Translations under genes and position numbers: made by a program
Part shown: positions 7,343 to 15,899 of the stretch, piece by piece
Position numbering within the stretch: position 1 is the stretch's first letter
Layout: every line of letters begins with the position of its first letter
The notes under the pieces: generated by a model
The model's input: only the letters and a program-made list of their open reading frames with translations
What the model was told of the DNA's origin: nothing
Database searches by the model: none
Origin: Elusimicrobiota bacterium
Lineage (GTDB): Bacteria; Elusimicrobiota; Elusimicrobia; O2-12-FULL-59-9
Direction of reading: 5' to 3'
DNA length: 20,086 nucleotides
NCBI GenBank assembly: GCA_016206405.1
Contig: JACQRQ010000272.1
Coordinates: forward strand, 1-20,086

Positions 7343-8533
7343 ATGACTCCGGTCAACCTGTGGGACGCGTTGCGAATCATCGGCTTTGCCGACGTCATCG
7401 ACATCATCGTCGTCGGTTCCGTCCTTTATTTCCTGCTTCTCTGGTTTAAGCGGACCAAATCGGCCTTCGTCGCCCGGGGAATCTTCATCTTCGTTCTGCT
7501 GTATTTCATCGCCCGTCTTTCGGGCATGTACTTGACCACCTGGATTTTCCAAGGCTTTTTCGCCATCTCCCTAATCGCCATCGTCGTCATTTTTCAGGAG
7601 GAGCTGCGCAGCATCTTTGAGCGCCTGGCGGTGTGGAGCCTGCGGCGAAACTCCCATCCCCTGCAGCCCGCGGAGGTGGAGATATTGGTGCGGACTCTCA
7701 GCCGCCTGGCGCATGAAAAAATAGGCGCCTTGATCGTCCTCAAAGGCGCCGATCCTCTGGAGCGGCACATCGAAGGCGGCTGGGAACTGGACGCGAAAAT
7801 GTCGGAGCCGCTGCTTCAAAGCCTCTTTAACCGCCACTCGGAGGCCCACGACGGCGCCGTCATCATCGCCGAGGGGCGCGTGGCCCGTTTCGCGGCGCAT
7901 CTGCCGCTTTCCAAGGAGTTCGACAAGCTCGCCGGATACGGAACCCGGCACGCCGCCGCCTTGGGCCTGTCGGAAAAGGCCGACGCCCTGTGCCTGGTGG
8001 TTTCCGAGGAGAAGGGCACCATCAACTTAGCCGAGTCAGGAATGCTGCAGAAAATGCGGACGCCTCAATCCATCGAGCACAAAATCAGCTCCTTTCTCAA
8101 GGAAAAGTCCCTGCCGTCGTCCCCGAAAATCCAGAATCGGTTTTTCATCTCAAATGTGAAGGAAAAAGCCGCCTCGCTCCTTTTCGCCCTCATTCTATGG
8201 CTGACGTTCGTCCAAGGCTTCAAGCCGGCCAGCCGCGTTTTTCAGATTCCGGTCGAGTTCAAGGGCCTGTCCAAAGCCATGGAAGTCCAATCCGTTCGCC
8301 CCAGCCGGATCCGGGTGAGCCTCGCGGGGCGCAAGCGGGAGCTCGATTTGATCGACTCTTCCGAGCTTAGGATTTCGGTTAATTTGGAGAACGCGACGGC
8401 GGGGATAGAAAGGGTGTACATTTCGGAGGCGAACCTTCAAATTCCCCCGAGCCTCCGGCTGGTGCACGCGATGCCCCCGTACTTCGACGTCCAGCTTGCG
8501 CGGCGGGCCGGCGGCGCTTTAAAATCATTTTGA
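7343..8533 (+). CDS. CdaA-type diadenylate cyclase fused to a YbbR/CdaR-like domain
   Basis: A 396-residue membrane protein. Three hydrophobic segments (about 19-36, 45-60, 67-84) precede a DisA_N-type cyclase domain (about 95-235), as in CdaA (DacA). It makes cyclic di-AMP from two ATP. Motifs seen: DGA at 170-172 in HDGAVII, GTRHAAALGLSE at 200-211, and SEEKGTI at 221-227. The usual RHR triplet reads RHA here (202-204). After a linker, another hydrophobic segment (277-291) leads into a domain at about 297-385 whose pattern (VFQIPVEFKGL, ...RPSRIRVSLAGRKREL, ...ISVNLENATAGIERVYI) fits one YbbR repeat. YbbR repeats make up CdaR, the separate membrane regulator of CdaA in Firmicutes. No glmM lies beside it. 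The gene ends 9 bases inside the convergent glgB. Cyclase family is secure; the YbbR call is by pattern only. Confidence 0.88.
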   Translation: MTPVNLWDALRIIGFADVIDIIVVGSVLYFLLLWFKRTKSAFVARGIFIFVLLYFIARLSGMYLTTWIFQGFFAISLIAIVVIFQEELRSIFERLAVWSLRRNSHPLQPAEVEILVRTLSRLAHEKIGALIVLKGADPLERHIEGGWELDAKMSEPLLQSLFNRHSEAHDGAVIIAEGRVARFAAHLPLSKEFDKLAGYGTRHAAALGLSEKADALCLVVSEEKGTINLAESGMLQKMRTPQSIEHKISSFLKEKSLPSSPKIQNRFFISNVKEKAASLLFALILWLTFVQGFKPASRVFQIPVEFKGLSKAMEVQSVRPSRIRVSLAGRKRELDLIDSSELRISVNLENATAGIERVYISEANLQIPPSLRLVHAMPPYFDVQLARRAGGALKSF

Positions 8534-10468
8534 TTCGGGGCTTCGCCCCTCGCCGGTCTTCAGGAATACCGCCCCCAAAGGCGGCAAGTTAAGCGTGAGC
8601 GAATGCGGCTGTCGGTGGAAAGGCAAGGGAGCGCTCTGAACGCCCCCCAGATTTCCGCGGCCGCTTCCTCCGTAATCTTTTGCGTCGCTGTTGAATATCT
8701 CCCGCCAGAATCCGCCGCGCGGAACTCCAAGACGGTGGTTGTCGCGCGCCACCGGGGTGCAATTGAGCGCCGCCAAAATGATCTCCCCCGTGCTTTTGGC
8801 ATAGCGCAAAAAAGAGAATACGCTCTGCGCGCCGTTGTCGGCATCCACCCAGGAGAAGCCGGCCGGGTCGCAGTCCATCTCATGCAGCGCCGGCTCCCGC
8901 GCATAAATCCGGTTTAAATCCCCGACCAGCTTCAACAAGTTCTGGTGCGGAGCGTATTGCAGCAAATCCCAGTCCAGGCTGCTGTCGTGATTCCACTCGC
9001 GGCGCTGGCCGAACTCCCCGCCCATAAAAAGCAGCTTCTTGCCCGGCTGGGCGAATAGATAGGAATACAACAGGCGCAGGTTGGCGAATTTCTGCCAGTC
9101 GTCGCGCGGCATCCGGCCGATGATCGAACCTTTGCCGTGCACCACCTCGTCATGGGACAAAGGCAGCATGAAGTTTTCATGAAAGGCGTAGAGCATGCGA
9201 AACGTCAGATCGTGGTGGTGATAGCGCCGGTGGACGGGATCGTGGGCCATATAGCGAAGCGTGTCATGCATCCAGCCCATATCCCACTTCAGCCCGAAGC
9301 CGAGCCCGCCGACGTAGGTCGGGCGCGAAACCATCGGCCAAGCGGTGGATTCCTCGGCGATGGTCTGCACACCCGGATAATTCTTGAAGACCTCCTCATT
9401 GAAGCGCCTCAAAAAAGATATCGCCTCCAGGTTTTCCCGGCCGCCGTATTTATTGGGGATCCACTCGCCCTTTTTGCGGGAATAATCCAGGTAAAGCATG
9501 GACGCCACCGCGTCCACCCGGAGGGCGTCCGCATGATATTTGTCGAGCCAAAACAGCGCGCTGGAGATCAGAAAGGAACGGACTTCGTTGCGCCCGTAGT
9601 TGAAGATGTAGCTGTCCCAATCCGGATGGATACCTTTGCGCGGATCGGCGTGCTCGTAAAGATGGGCGCCGTCGAAAAAACCCAGGCCGTGCTCGTCTTT
9701 CGGAAAATGGGACGGCACCCAGTCCAAGATGACGCCGACGCCGCGCTGATGCAGCGCGTCGATCAGGCGCATGAAGTCCTGCGGGGAACCGTAGCGGCTG
9801 CTCGGCGCGAAGTAGCCGGTGGATTGATAACCCCAGGAACCGAAAAAGGGATGCTCCATCACCGGAAGGAGCTCAACGTGCGTAAAACCGGCCCGGGACA
9901 CGTAATCGGCGAGCTTGTCGGCCAGCTCAAGGTAGCTCAGCGAACGGTTGCCATCCTCCGGCACTCGCATCCATGAGCCCAAATGCGCCTCATACACCGA
10001 CATCGGCGCATCCAGGGAGTTTTTCCTGGAACGCGCCTGCATCCATTGCTCGTCGTTCCAATCGTAGCTTAAATCCCAAATCACCGCTCCCGTCTTTGGA
10101 GAAATTTCGGCGTAGAAAGCGAACGGGTCCGTTTTGTCCACCCGGTATTTCCGGTATCGGGACGCCACATGAAATTTATATCTCTGCCCTTTCGCGGCCC
10201 CCGGAACAAAAACCTCCCAGATGCCGGAACGGCCGCGGGAACTCAGAGGATGAGCCTTCTTGTCCCATCCGTTGAAGTCTCCCATCACGCTGACTTTTTC
10301 GGCGTCGGGCGCCCAGACCGCGAAATACGTCCCCGCCCGCCCCCCTTCCAAGTCAATGGGGTGCGCTCCCAGCTTGTGGTAGAGACGAAAGTGGGAGCCC
10401 TCATTGAAAAGGTAGAGGTCTTCGTCCGTCAGAAGGCTGGGGAAATCTTCCGCGGCTTTTCTCAGCAT
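8525..10468 (-). CDS. glgB: 1,4-alpha-glucan branching enzyme (GH13)
   Basis: A 647-residue cytoplasmic GlgB, within the usual 630-730 range. It transfers a cut alpha-1,4 segment to a 6-hydroxyl, making alpha-1,6 branches. An N-terminal CBM48-like domain (about 25-130, GTYFAVWAPDAEKVSVMGDFNGW) precedes the GH13 barrel. Catalytic residues are visible: nucleophile D319 in DALRVDA, acid/base E372 in AEESTAWP, and D440 in LSHDEVVHGK. The C-terminal beta domain ends with PPLGAVFLK. It is the last gene of the GlgE-pathway operon. The start at 10468 follows the treS-mak stop after one base, and AGGAAGG at 10474-10480 gives an ideal Shine-Dalgarno. Its 3' end overlaps the convergent cdaA-ybbR gene by 9 bases. 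Confidence 0.97.
   Translation of the reverse strand: MLRKAAEDFPSLLTDEDLYLFNEGSHFRLYHKLGAHPIDLEGGRAGTYFAVWAPDAEKVSVMGDFNGWDKKAHPLSSRGRSGIWEVFVPGAAKGQRYKFHVASRYRKYRVDKTDPFAFYAEISPKTGAVIWDLSYDWNDEQWMQARSRKNSLDAPMSVYEAHLGSWMRVPEDGNRSLSYLELADKLADYVSRAGFTHVELLPVMEHPFFGSWGYQSTGYFAPSSRYGSPQDFMRLIDALHQRGVGVILDWVPSHFPKDEHGLGFFDGAHLYEHADPRKGIHPDWDSYIFNYGRNEVRSFLISSALFWLDKYHADALRVDAVASMLYLDYSRKKGEWIPNKYGGRENLEAISFLRRFNEEVFKNYPGVQTIAEESTAWPMVSRPTYVGGLGFGLKWDMGWMHDTLRYMAHDPVHRRYHHHDLTFRMLYAFHENFMLPLSHDEVVHGKGSIIGRMPRDDWQKFANLRLLYSYLFAQPGKKLLFMGGEFGQRREWNHDSSLDWDLLQYAPHQNLLKLVGDLNRIYAREPALHEMDCDPAGFSWVDADNGAQSVFSFLRYAKSTGEIILAALNCTPVARDNHRLGVPRGGFWREIFNSDAKDYGGSGRGNLGGVQSAPLPFHRQPHSLTLNLPPLGAVFLKTGEGRSPESK
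8537..8549. terminator. Small hairpin at the convergent cdaA/glgB junction
   Basis: GGGGC-TTC-GCCCC, four bases after the cdaA-ybbR stop and inside the last codons of glgB. Neither strand has an adjacent strong T-tract, so a bidirectional terminator role is only a suggestion. Confidence 0.3.
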
Positions 10469-10469
10469 C

Positions 10470-13400
10470 CTAGCCTTCCTGCCGCCTTGGATTTAAAAGT
10501 TTCAGAATCCCCCTCAAGGGGATATGCGCCCATGCGGGGCGGTGGTTGAGCTCATAGCGCAACTCGTAGACCGCTTTTTCCAGAAGGTGAACGTCCAAAA
10601 GCAAGTCGAATTCCTCAGCCGAGCGCGGAAGAAACGGCGCCGCGCCCGCCGCTTCCCGGTAGGCGCTCAAGAAAGCGGCCCCGGCCAGTTGGCTCCAGAG
10701 ACCCGCCCATGGTTGAAGCCGCAAGGCATCCTCGGGACGAAAAGCCGGGACTCGGGAGTGCCCCATGAGCGCCGCGCAGGCGGCGTAATCGAAGGAGCGC
10801 AGCATCCCCGCCACGTCCCTGAGGGCGGAGCGCTTGATCCGTCTCCAGCTCAGCGGCCTATCCGGCTCTCCCTCGAAATCGATGATGACGAAGTCCTTGC
10901 CGGTGTAGAGCACCTGTCCGAGATGGTAATCCCCATGGCAGCGGATGCGCATGGAAGAAATCTTACGGTCTCGAATCGCCTGAAACCGGCCCTGGATTTC
11001 CGCCGAGCGCTCCAGCGCCTGGCCGGCCTCCGGCTGCGCCTCCGGCGGAAGCGATTTGATTCGCTGGCGCAATAACCTGAACGCCTTCTCCGCATGGGAA
11101 ACCATCCCATGATAAAGCGATTTTCTGTCAAATTCGGTAAAAGACTCCGGTGAAAAGGCCGGGTCCTCCGGATCGCTCGAAAGCGCCCCGTGCAATTCGG
11201 CCGTGCGCCGGCCCAGAAGGCGGGCGGACTCAACATAAGTTCCGATGAGTTCCCGCGCCTTGAGTTCCGTCGCCGCTTGCCGCAAATCCTGCGAAAGTAT
11301 CTGCTCAAAATATCGCCCCAAGGCGTCGAGTGTGAAGCGCCAAGCGTCCCCTTCGCTCACAGTGTAACCCTGCAGGACGGCAAGAGTCGCCGAGCGGCCA
11401 TCCTTCCCCCGGTACTCGATGGCGCCCGCCAAGGGTGGAGCATGGGCAAAGCGCATTTTGTCGGTCAAGAATCGGCCGAACTCCAGCTCCGGATTGACGC
11501 CGTACTCGAAGCGGCGTATGAGCTTGAGGATAAAGCGGCCGCCGAAAACAACCGAGCTATTGCTCTGCTCGGCCTTCAGCGGCGACGGCTCCAGAGGCGC
11601 CGGCCCGTTTCCAGAAAGCGCCGCGAGGGCCTCACTCGAATAAGCCTCAACGGTCCCGGCCGCCCCTTTAAAACGCCGCCGCCGCGTGATCGCATCAAAG
11701 AGGGCCTTGCAGCTATCGGCGTCTTTGAGGGCATCGAAAAGGAGGCCCTCCCGTCCTTCTCCCTTCAGGCGCGCCACCGCGGCCTCGGGGCAGGCGCGCA
11801 GCGCCTCCTCCCCTCGCTCTCCCCACGCCGCCGCCAATGGAAGCAAGTAGGTGTCCGCCTCCCCCTCGTTGAAATGGGCTTGCACCAAGACGATGTTGGC
11901 CGGCGCCGCCGCGCCGCTCAATGCCGAAAAAGGCGCCGCCTCCACCACTTTGACCGATTTTAGCCGGCGCGCCTTCCCGGCGAACCATCGCTGGGTTTTT
12001 AAATAGGTGGGTAATAGGCTCTCCAAACGCAGCCTGCCATCTTCGCTGTAAATCTCTCCGGCCTCGGCGGCCAGGACCGGCAGCTGCGGCGAGCCCGAGG
12101 CGGACAGGGCCGCCGCGCCGCTGGCGCCGCCGGGCCCCCGGAGCTCCGCGAAGGAGGCCGTCGCGCTGGTTTGGAGAACAAACCAATAGAAGGAGTGGGG
12201 CCCCAGCGTGAGAAAATATGGGAGGTCGCCTACAGGCGGAAATTCCGTTCGGCCGAACATCTCCACCGGCACGGCGCCCTTGACCTCCTTAAGATCCAGC
12301 TCGACGCATTGCACGAAGCGGGACAGGTTCGCCGCCACCAGAATGGTTTCGCCGCCGTAACGGCGAATGAAGGCAATGACTTTGTGGTTGTCCGGATGGA
12401 GGAACTCGATGCTCCCCCGGCTGAAGGACTTGTGGCTCTTGCGCAGCGCCGCAAGGCGCTTCATCCACCACAACAAGGAATGGGGATTGCTCTGTTGAGC
12501 CTCTACGTTGAGAGCCTCATAGTGGTATTCCGGGTCGATGATCGTCGGCAAAACCAGCTTTTGAGGGTTGCCCCTCGAAAAACCGGCGTTGCGGTCCGTG
12601 CTCCACTGCATCGGCGTGCGAACGCCGTTTCGGTCCCCTAGATAAATATTGTCCCCCATGCCGATTTCGTCACCGTAGTAAAGCACCGGAGTTCCCGGCA
12701 GCGCGAAAAGAAGGCCGTTTAAAAGCTCAATCTTGCGCCGCTGGTTGCCCAGAAGGGGCGCCAAACGGCGGCGGATGCCCAGGTTGATGCGCGCCTGAGG
12801 GTCCTGGGCATAGGCGCTGTACATGTAGTCCCGGTCCTCGTCGGTCACCATTTCAAGCGTCATCTCATCGTGATTTCGCAAAAAAAGCGCCCATTGGCAG
12901 GTCTCGGGAATGGGCGGCGTCTGCTTGAGTATGTCCACGATCGGGGTGCGGTCCTCCATGCGCGTCGCCATGAAAAGCCTGGGCATGAGCGGAAAGTGAA
13001 AATTCATGTGGCATTCGTCGCCGCTGCCAAAGTAGGCGACCGCATCCTCGGGCCATTGGTTGGCCTCGGCCAAAAGCATCCGGTTCTTGTACTTGCCGTC
13101 GACATGGCGCCGGAGCTCTTTCAAGAAAGCGTGGGTCTCCGGAAGATTTTCGCAAGGTGTGCCTTCTCGCTCAAAAAGGTAGGGGACGGCGTCCAGACGC
13201 ATGCCGTCCACGCCCAGCTCCAGCCAAAAATCCAGCACCTGAAAAATCGCCCGCAGGACTGCGGGATTGTCGAAATTGAGGTCCGGCTGGTGGGAGTAAA
13301 ACCGGTGCCAATAATACGCCTTGGCTTGGCTGTCCCAGCTCCAGTTGGAGGGCTCAAAATCCTTGAAGATGATGCGCGCGTCGCGGTATTTTTCGGGCGT

Positions 13401-13814
13401 ATCGCTCCAGACGTAGAAATCGCGCAGGCGGCTGCGGGGCTTGGCGCGCCGCGCGCGTCGAAACCAAGCGTGCTGGTTGGAGGTGTGGTTGATGATGAGT
13501 TCGGTGATGACGCGAAGTCCGCGACGGTGGGCCTCGCGCAAAAACACCTTAAAATCCTTCAGCGTGCCATACGCGGGATGGACGCTCCTGTAGTCGGCGA
13601 TGTCGTAGCCGTCGTCTTTGAGGGGAGAGGGATAAAACGGAAGCAGCCACAGGGCCGTGACGCCCAGGTCTTTTAAATAGTCCAGCTTTTGAGTCAGCCC
13701 CTTAAAATCCCCGACGCCGTCGGCGTTGCTGTCGAAAAAGGTGCGCACGTGAAGCTCGTAAACGACGGCGTCCTTGTACCAAAGGGCGTCGTCCGCCGGC
13801 AAGGCAGATTTCAT
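10470..13814 (-). CDS. treS-mak: Trehalose synthase-maltokinase fusion
   Basis: A 1,114-residue two-domain protein. Residues 1 to about 548 are TreS (GH13, trehalose-maltose isomerase): KDAVVYELHVRTF at 14-26, nucleophile D208 in GMRLDAVP, acid/base E250 in LLAEANQWPED, and D316 in RNHDE. A Gly/Ala/Ser-rich linker (about 550-590) leads to maltokinase (Mak/Pep2), which phosphorylates maltose to maltose 1-phosphate. It has the kinase-like HGDYHLGQ at 960-967 and metal-binding IDFEGEP at 978-984. TreS-Mak fusions are known in many bacteria. The fusion would channel trehalose to the GlgE substrate. I chose the ATG at 13814 because it forms an ATGA overlap with the glgE stop and the TreS fold begins there. 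An in-frame extension to 13922 inside glgE looks like a low-complexity shadow. No Shine-Dalgarno is seen; translation is probably coupled. Confidence 0.95.
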   Translation of the reverse strand: MKSALPADDALWYKDAVVYELHVRTFFDSNADGVGDFKGLTQKLDYLKDLGVTALWLLPFYPSPLKDDGYDIADYRSVHPAYGTLKDFKVFLREAHRRGLRVITELIINHTSNQHAWFRRARRAKPRSRLRDFYVWSDTPEKYRDARIIFKDFEPSNWSWDSQAKAYYWHRFYSHQPDLNFDNPAVLRAIFQVLDFWLELGVDGMRLDAVPYLFEREGTPCENLPETHAFLKELRRHVDGKYKNRMLLAEANQWPEDAVAYFGSGDECHMNFHFPLMPRLFMATRMEDRTPIVDILKQTPPIPETCQWALFLRNHDEMTLEMVTDEDRDYMYSAYAQDPQARINLGIRRRLAPLLGNQRRKIELLNGLLFALPGTPVLYYGDEIGMGDNIYLGDRNGVRTPMQWSTDRNAGFSRGNPQKLVLPTIIDPEYHYEALNVEAQQSNPHSLLWWMKRLAALRKSHKSFSRGSIEFLHPDNHKVIAFIRRYGGETILVAANLSRFVQCVELDLKEVKGAVPVEMFGRTEFPPVGDLPYFLTLGPHSFYWFVLQTSATASFAELRGPGGASGAAALSASGSPQLPVLAAEAGEIYSEDGRLRLESLLPTYLKTQRWFAGKARRLKSVKVVEAAPFSALSGAAAPANIVLVQAHFNEGEADTYLLPLAAAWGERGEEALRACPEAAVARLKGEGREGLLFDALKDADSCKALFDAITRRRRFKGAAGTVEAYSSEALAALSGNGPAPLEPSPLKAEQSNSSVVFGGRFILKLIRRFEYGVNPELEFGRFLTDKMRFAHAPPLAGAIEYRGKDGRSATLAVLQGYTVSEGDAWRFTLDALGRYFEQILSQDLRQAATELKARELIGTYVESARLLGRRTAELHGALSSDPEDPAFSPESFTEFDRKSLYHGMVSHAEKAFRLLRQRIKSLPPEAQPEAGQALERSAEIQGRFQAIRDRKISSMRIRCHGDYHLGQVLYTGKDFVIIDFEGEPDRPLSWRRIKRSALRDVAGMLRSFDYAACAALMGHSRVPAFRPEDALRLQPWAGLWSQLAGAAFLSAYREAAGAAPFLPRSAEEFDLLLDVHLLEKAVYELRYELNHRPAWAHIPLRGILKLLNPRRQEG
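10474..10480 (-). promoter_or_regulatory. Shine-Dalgarno of glgB
   Basis: AGGAAGG on the minus strand, five bases before the ATG at 10468, within the last codons of treS-mak. Confidence 0.8.
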
Positions 13815-15838
13815 AGAAAGTAATCGAAATCGTGCTCGCTGCGCACGTGCCGGCGCAGCCGGAAAATATGCGCCGGGCAGACTTCGGGAGAGAGCTCCAC
13901 GTAGTTGCGGGCGCCCCGCCACAAGTAGCGGGCGTTGGATAAAAGGTCGTGCATCTGATACGGCTGCTGCCCGTCAAGACCGAACTCCTCCGGCGAAAGG
14001 TCGATCCAGCCCGATTGCTGATGCCGGGGATCAAGATTGACGACCGCCAAAATCACGTTGTCCCCCGACTTTTTGCTGTAGCCGAGCAATTGGTCGTTGT
14101 CCACGCGGTGAAATCTAAGGCTCCAATCGCTTTGCAGCGCCGGATTTTCCCTGCGGACGCGATTGAGGCGGGCGATCAAATCCTTGAGGCTGTGAGGGCT
14201 CTCAAAATCCCAGCGCCGGATTTCATATTTTTCCGAATCCAGATACTCCTCCTGGCCCGGACCTTTGGCGCGGCCTTCGCAAAGCTCGAAAGCGGGTCCG
14301 TAGATTCCGTAGCTGGCTCCCAGGGTTCCGGCCAGCACCACGCGGATCTTGAAGGCCGGACGGCCGCCGAATTGCAGATACTCCGTGAGAATATCTGGCG
14401 TGTTGGTCCAAAGATTGGGACGAAAAAATTCACGCACGGGAGTTTGAGTCAACTCGGTGAAATAATCGGTGAGCTCTTTTTTATTATTGCGCCACGGAAA
14501 GTAGTTGTAGGATTGATTGAAGCCCGCCTTCGCGAGGCGGTACATGACCTTCGGCCGGGTGAAAGCCTCCGATAGAAAAATCGAATCAGGATGCTCCCGG
14601 CGCACCTCCGCGATCAGCCATTCCCAGAATCCCAGCGGCTTGGTGTGCGGATTATCGACGCGGAAAATGCGAATGCCCTGCGCGGCCCAATAAAGGAAAA
14701 TACTTTTCATCTCCTGCCACAATTCCATCCGCTTTTCGCACTCAAAATCGAACAGGATTATGTCCTCATATTTCTTGGGCGGGTTTTCGGCGCACTGAAA
14801 GGTTCCATCCGGACGCCGGCGGAACCATTCAGGATGCTCTTTGAGATACGGATGGTCGGGAGAGCACTGCAAAGCGATATCCATCGCCAGCTCCAAACCA
14901 TGTTCGCGCGCTTTGCGCATAAGCGCCTGAAAATCCTCCAACATGCCGAGCTGCGGATGGATGGACCGGTGTCCGCCTTCCGCGGATCCGATGGCCCAAG
15001 GGCTTCCGGGATCTTCCGGCTTGCAAACGAGAGAATTATTCTTGCCCTTGCGCTGCGTCCGCCCGACCGGGTGAATGGGCGGCAAATAGAGCACGTCAAA
15101 TCCCATGCCGGCGATATACGGCAGCCGGTCGATGACATCCCGCAGAGTCCCGTGCGCTCCCGGCTCCGCGCTCCACGAGCGCGGAAAAAGCTCATACCAC
15201 GAGCTGAAACGGGCCCTTTCGCGGTCCACCCGCGCCTCCAGCACCCTGCCGTAGGAAACGCAGCCGCGTTTGGAAGGAAAGCGCGCGGCCAGTTCCCCGA
15301 GTTCGGCGTCCAGCGCGATCTGCGCGCGGTTTTTGACTTCCGTTTCTCCGCTGATATCGGCCGCCCACGTCTTTAGCCGCCGCGCCTCCGGCGCCGGCGC
15401 CCGCTTGGAAGCCGCCTCGATCAAGGCCGCTCCGATGCGCAAATCCGCCGCGACATCCTGAGCCGCTTCAATGCGCTTTTTTAAGTCCCTTAACCAAGTT
15501 CGCAAAGGATCCACCCAGGCCTTCAGGGTGTAAAGGTAATCCTCTTGTCCGGTGACGGCAAACTCGGCGCGCCAGCGGTCGTTGCCCAGAGGCCGCATCG
15601 GAACTTCTATCCATTTTGATTTCGACTGCGGCCGGTAAAGAAGCGCGGCGGATAATTCATCATGCCCATCGGCGAAAATATCGGCTTCGACGCGCACCGT
15701 CTCGCCCGGAACACGCTTGACGGGAAAGGCGCCTTCCTCGATTTCGGGGGCCACGTTTTCAATGACGACGCGGCTGAAATTCGCTGCGCTTTGCCGCTTG
15801 AAACTGCTTTCCTGGGCTGCCACGGCTCTTGAACTCAT
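13811..15838 (-). CDS. glgE: Alpha-1,4-glucan:maltose-1-phosphate maltosyltransferase
   Basis: A 675-residue GlgE, the usual size. It extends alpha-1,4-glucan with maltosyl units from maltose 1-phosphate. Visible features: an N-terminal beta-sandwich (about 22-110), a helical insert (about 115-185), the GlgE-typical WYELFPRSW at 214-222, and YLPPIHPVGRTQRKGKNN at 251-268. The nucleophile is D395 in FRVDNPHTKP and the acid/base E424 in LSEAFTRP. These lie one position from D394 and E423 of the Streptomyces coelicolor enzyme. NTPDIL follows near 479-484. The start at 15838 is preferred to the longer in-frame extension to 16045, which would run into the C26 gene and reads as low-complexity shadow. 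A TATTAT -10-like box lies just before this ATG, so glgE may head its own transcript. Confidence 0.96.
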   Translation of the reverse strand: MSSRAVAAQESSFKRQSAANFSRVVIENVAPEIEEGAFPVKRVPGETVRVEADIFADGHDELSAALLYRPQSKSKWIEVPMRPLGNDRWRAEFAVTGQEDYLYTLKAWVDPLRTWLRDLKKRIEAAQDVAADLRIGAALIEAASKRAPAPEARRLKTWAADISGETEVKNRAQIALDAELGELAARFPSKRGCVSYGRVLEARVDRERARFSSWYELFPRSWSAEPGAHGTLRDVIDRLPYIAGMGFDVLYLPPIHPVGRTQRKGKNNSLVCKPEDPGSPWAIGSAEGGHRSIHPQLGMLEDFQALMRKAREHGLELAMDIALQCSPDHPYLKEHPEWFRRRPDGTFQCAENPPKKYEDIILFDFECEKRMELWQEMKSIFLYWAAQGIRIFRVDNPHTKPLGFWEWLIAEVRREHPDSIFLSEAFTRPKVMYRLAKAGFNQSYNYFPWRNNKKELTDYFTELTQTPVREFFRPNLWTNTPDILTEYLQFGGRPAFKIRVVLAGTLGASYGIYGPAFELCEGRAKGPGQEEYLDSEKYEIRRWDFESPHSLKDLIARLNRVRRENPALQSDWSLRFHRVDNDQLLGYSKKSGDNVILAVVNLDPRHQQSGWIDLSPEEFGLDGQQPYQMHDLLSNARYLWRGARNYVELSPEVCPAHIFRLRRHVRSEHDFDYFL

Positions 15839-15844
15839 GCGTTT

Positions 15845-15850
15845 ATAATA
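15845..15850 (-). promoter_or_regulatory. Candidate -10 box of the glgE operon
   Basis: TATTAT on the minus strand, ending six bases before the glgE ATG at 15838. It is in the 61-base gap after the C26 gene. The -35 region at the right distance (TTCCAA, 15868-15873) is weak. No Shine-Dalgarno is present, so a leaderless transcript is possible. Confidence 0.4.
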
Positions 15851-15899
15851 GCTCAAAATCAGGCTGATTGGAAAGCCGCGCAGGGAGCCCTCGCGCCCT

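Noticed and set aside
9137..9976. Plus-strand open frame of 279 codons
   Set aside because: It is antisense to the glgB catalytic barrel and its product shows no domain.
11713..12186. Glycine/arginine-rich frame of 157 codons inside treS-mak
   Set aside because: Repetitive composition comes from reading the Ala/Gly linker and maltokinase codons in another frame.
13815..13922. 36-codon upstream extension of treS-mak
   Set aside because: It is an arginine/alanine/proline-rich out-of-frame reading of glgE. The ATGA overlap at 13811-13814 gives a better start.
15839..15899. Possible terminator between the C26 gene and glgE
   Set aside because: The minus-strand GCGC...GCGC pairing around AGGGCTCCCT is interrupted and no T-tract follows, so read-through from the upstream three genes into glgE remains possible.
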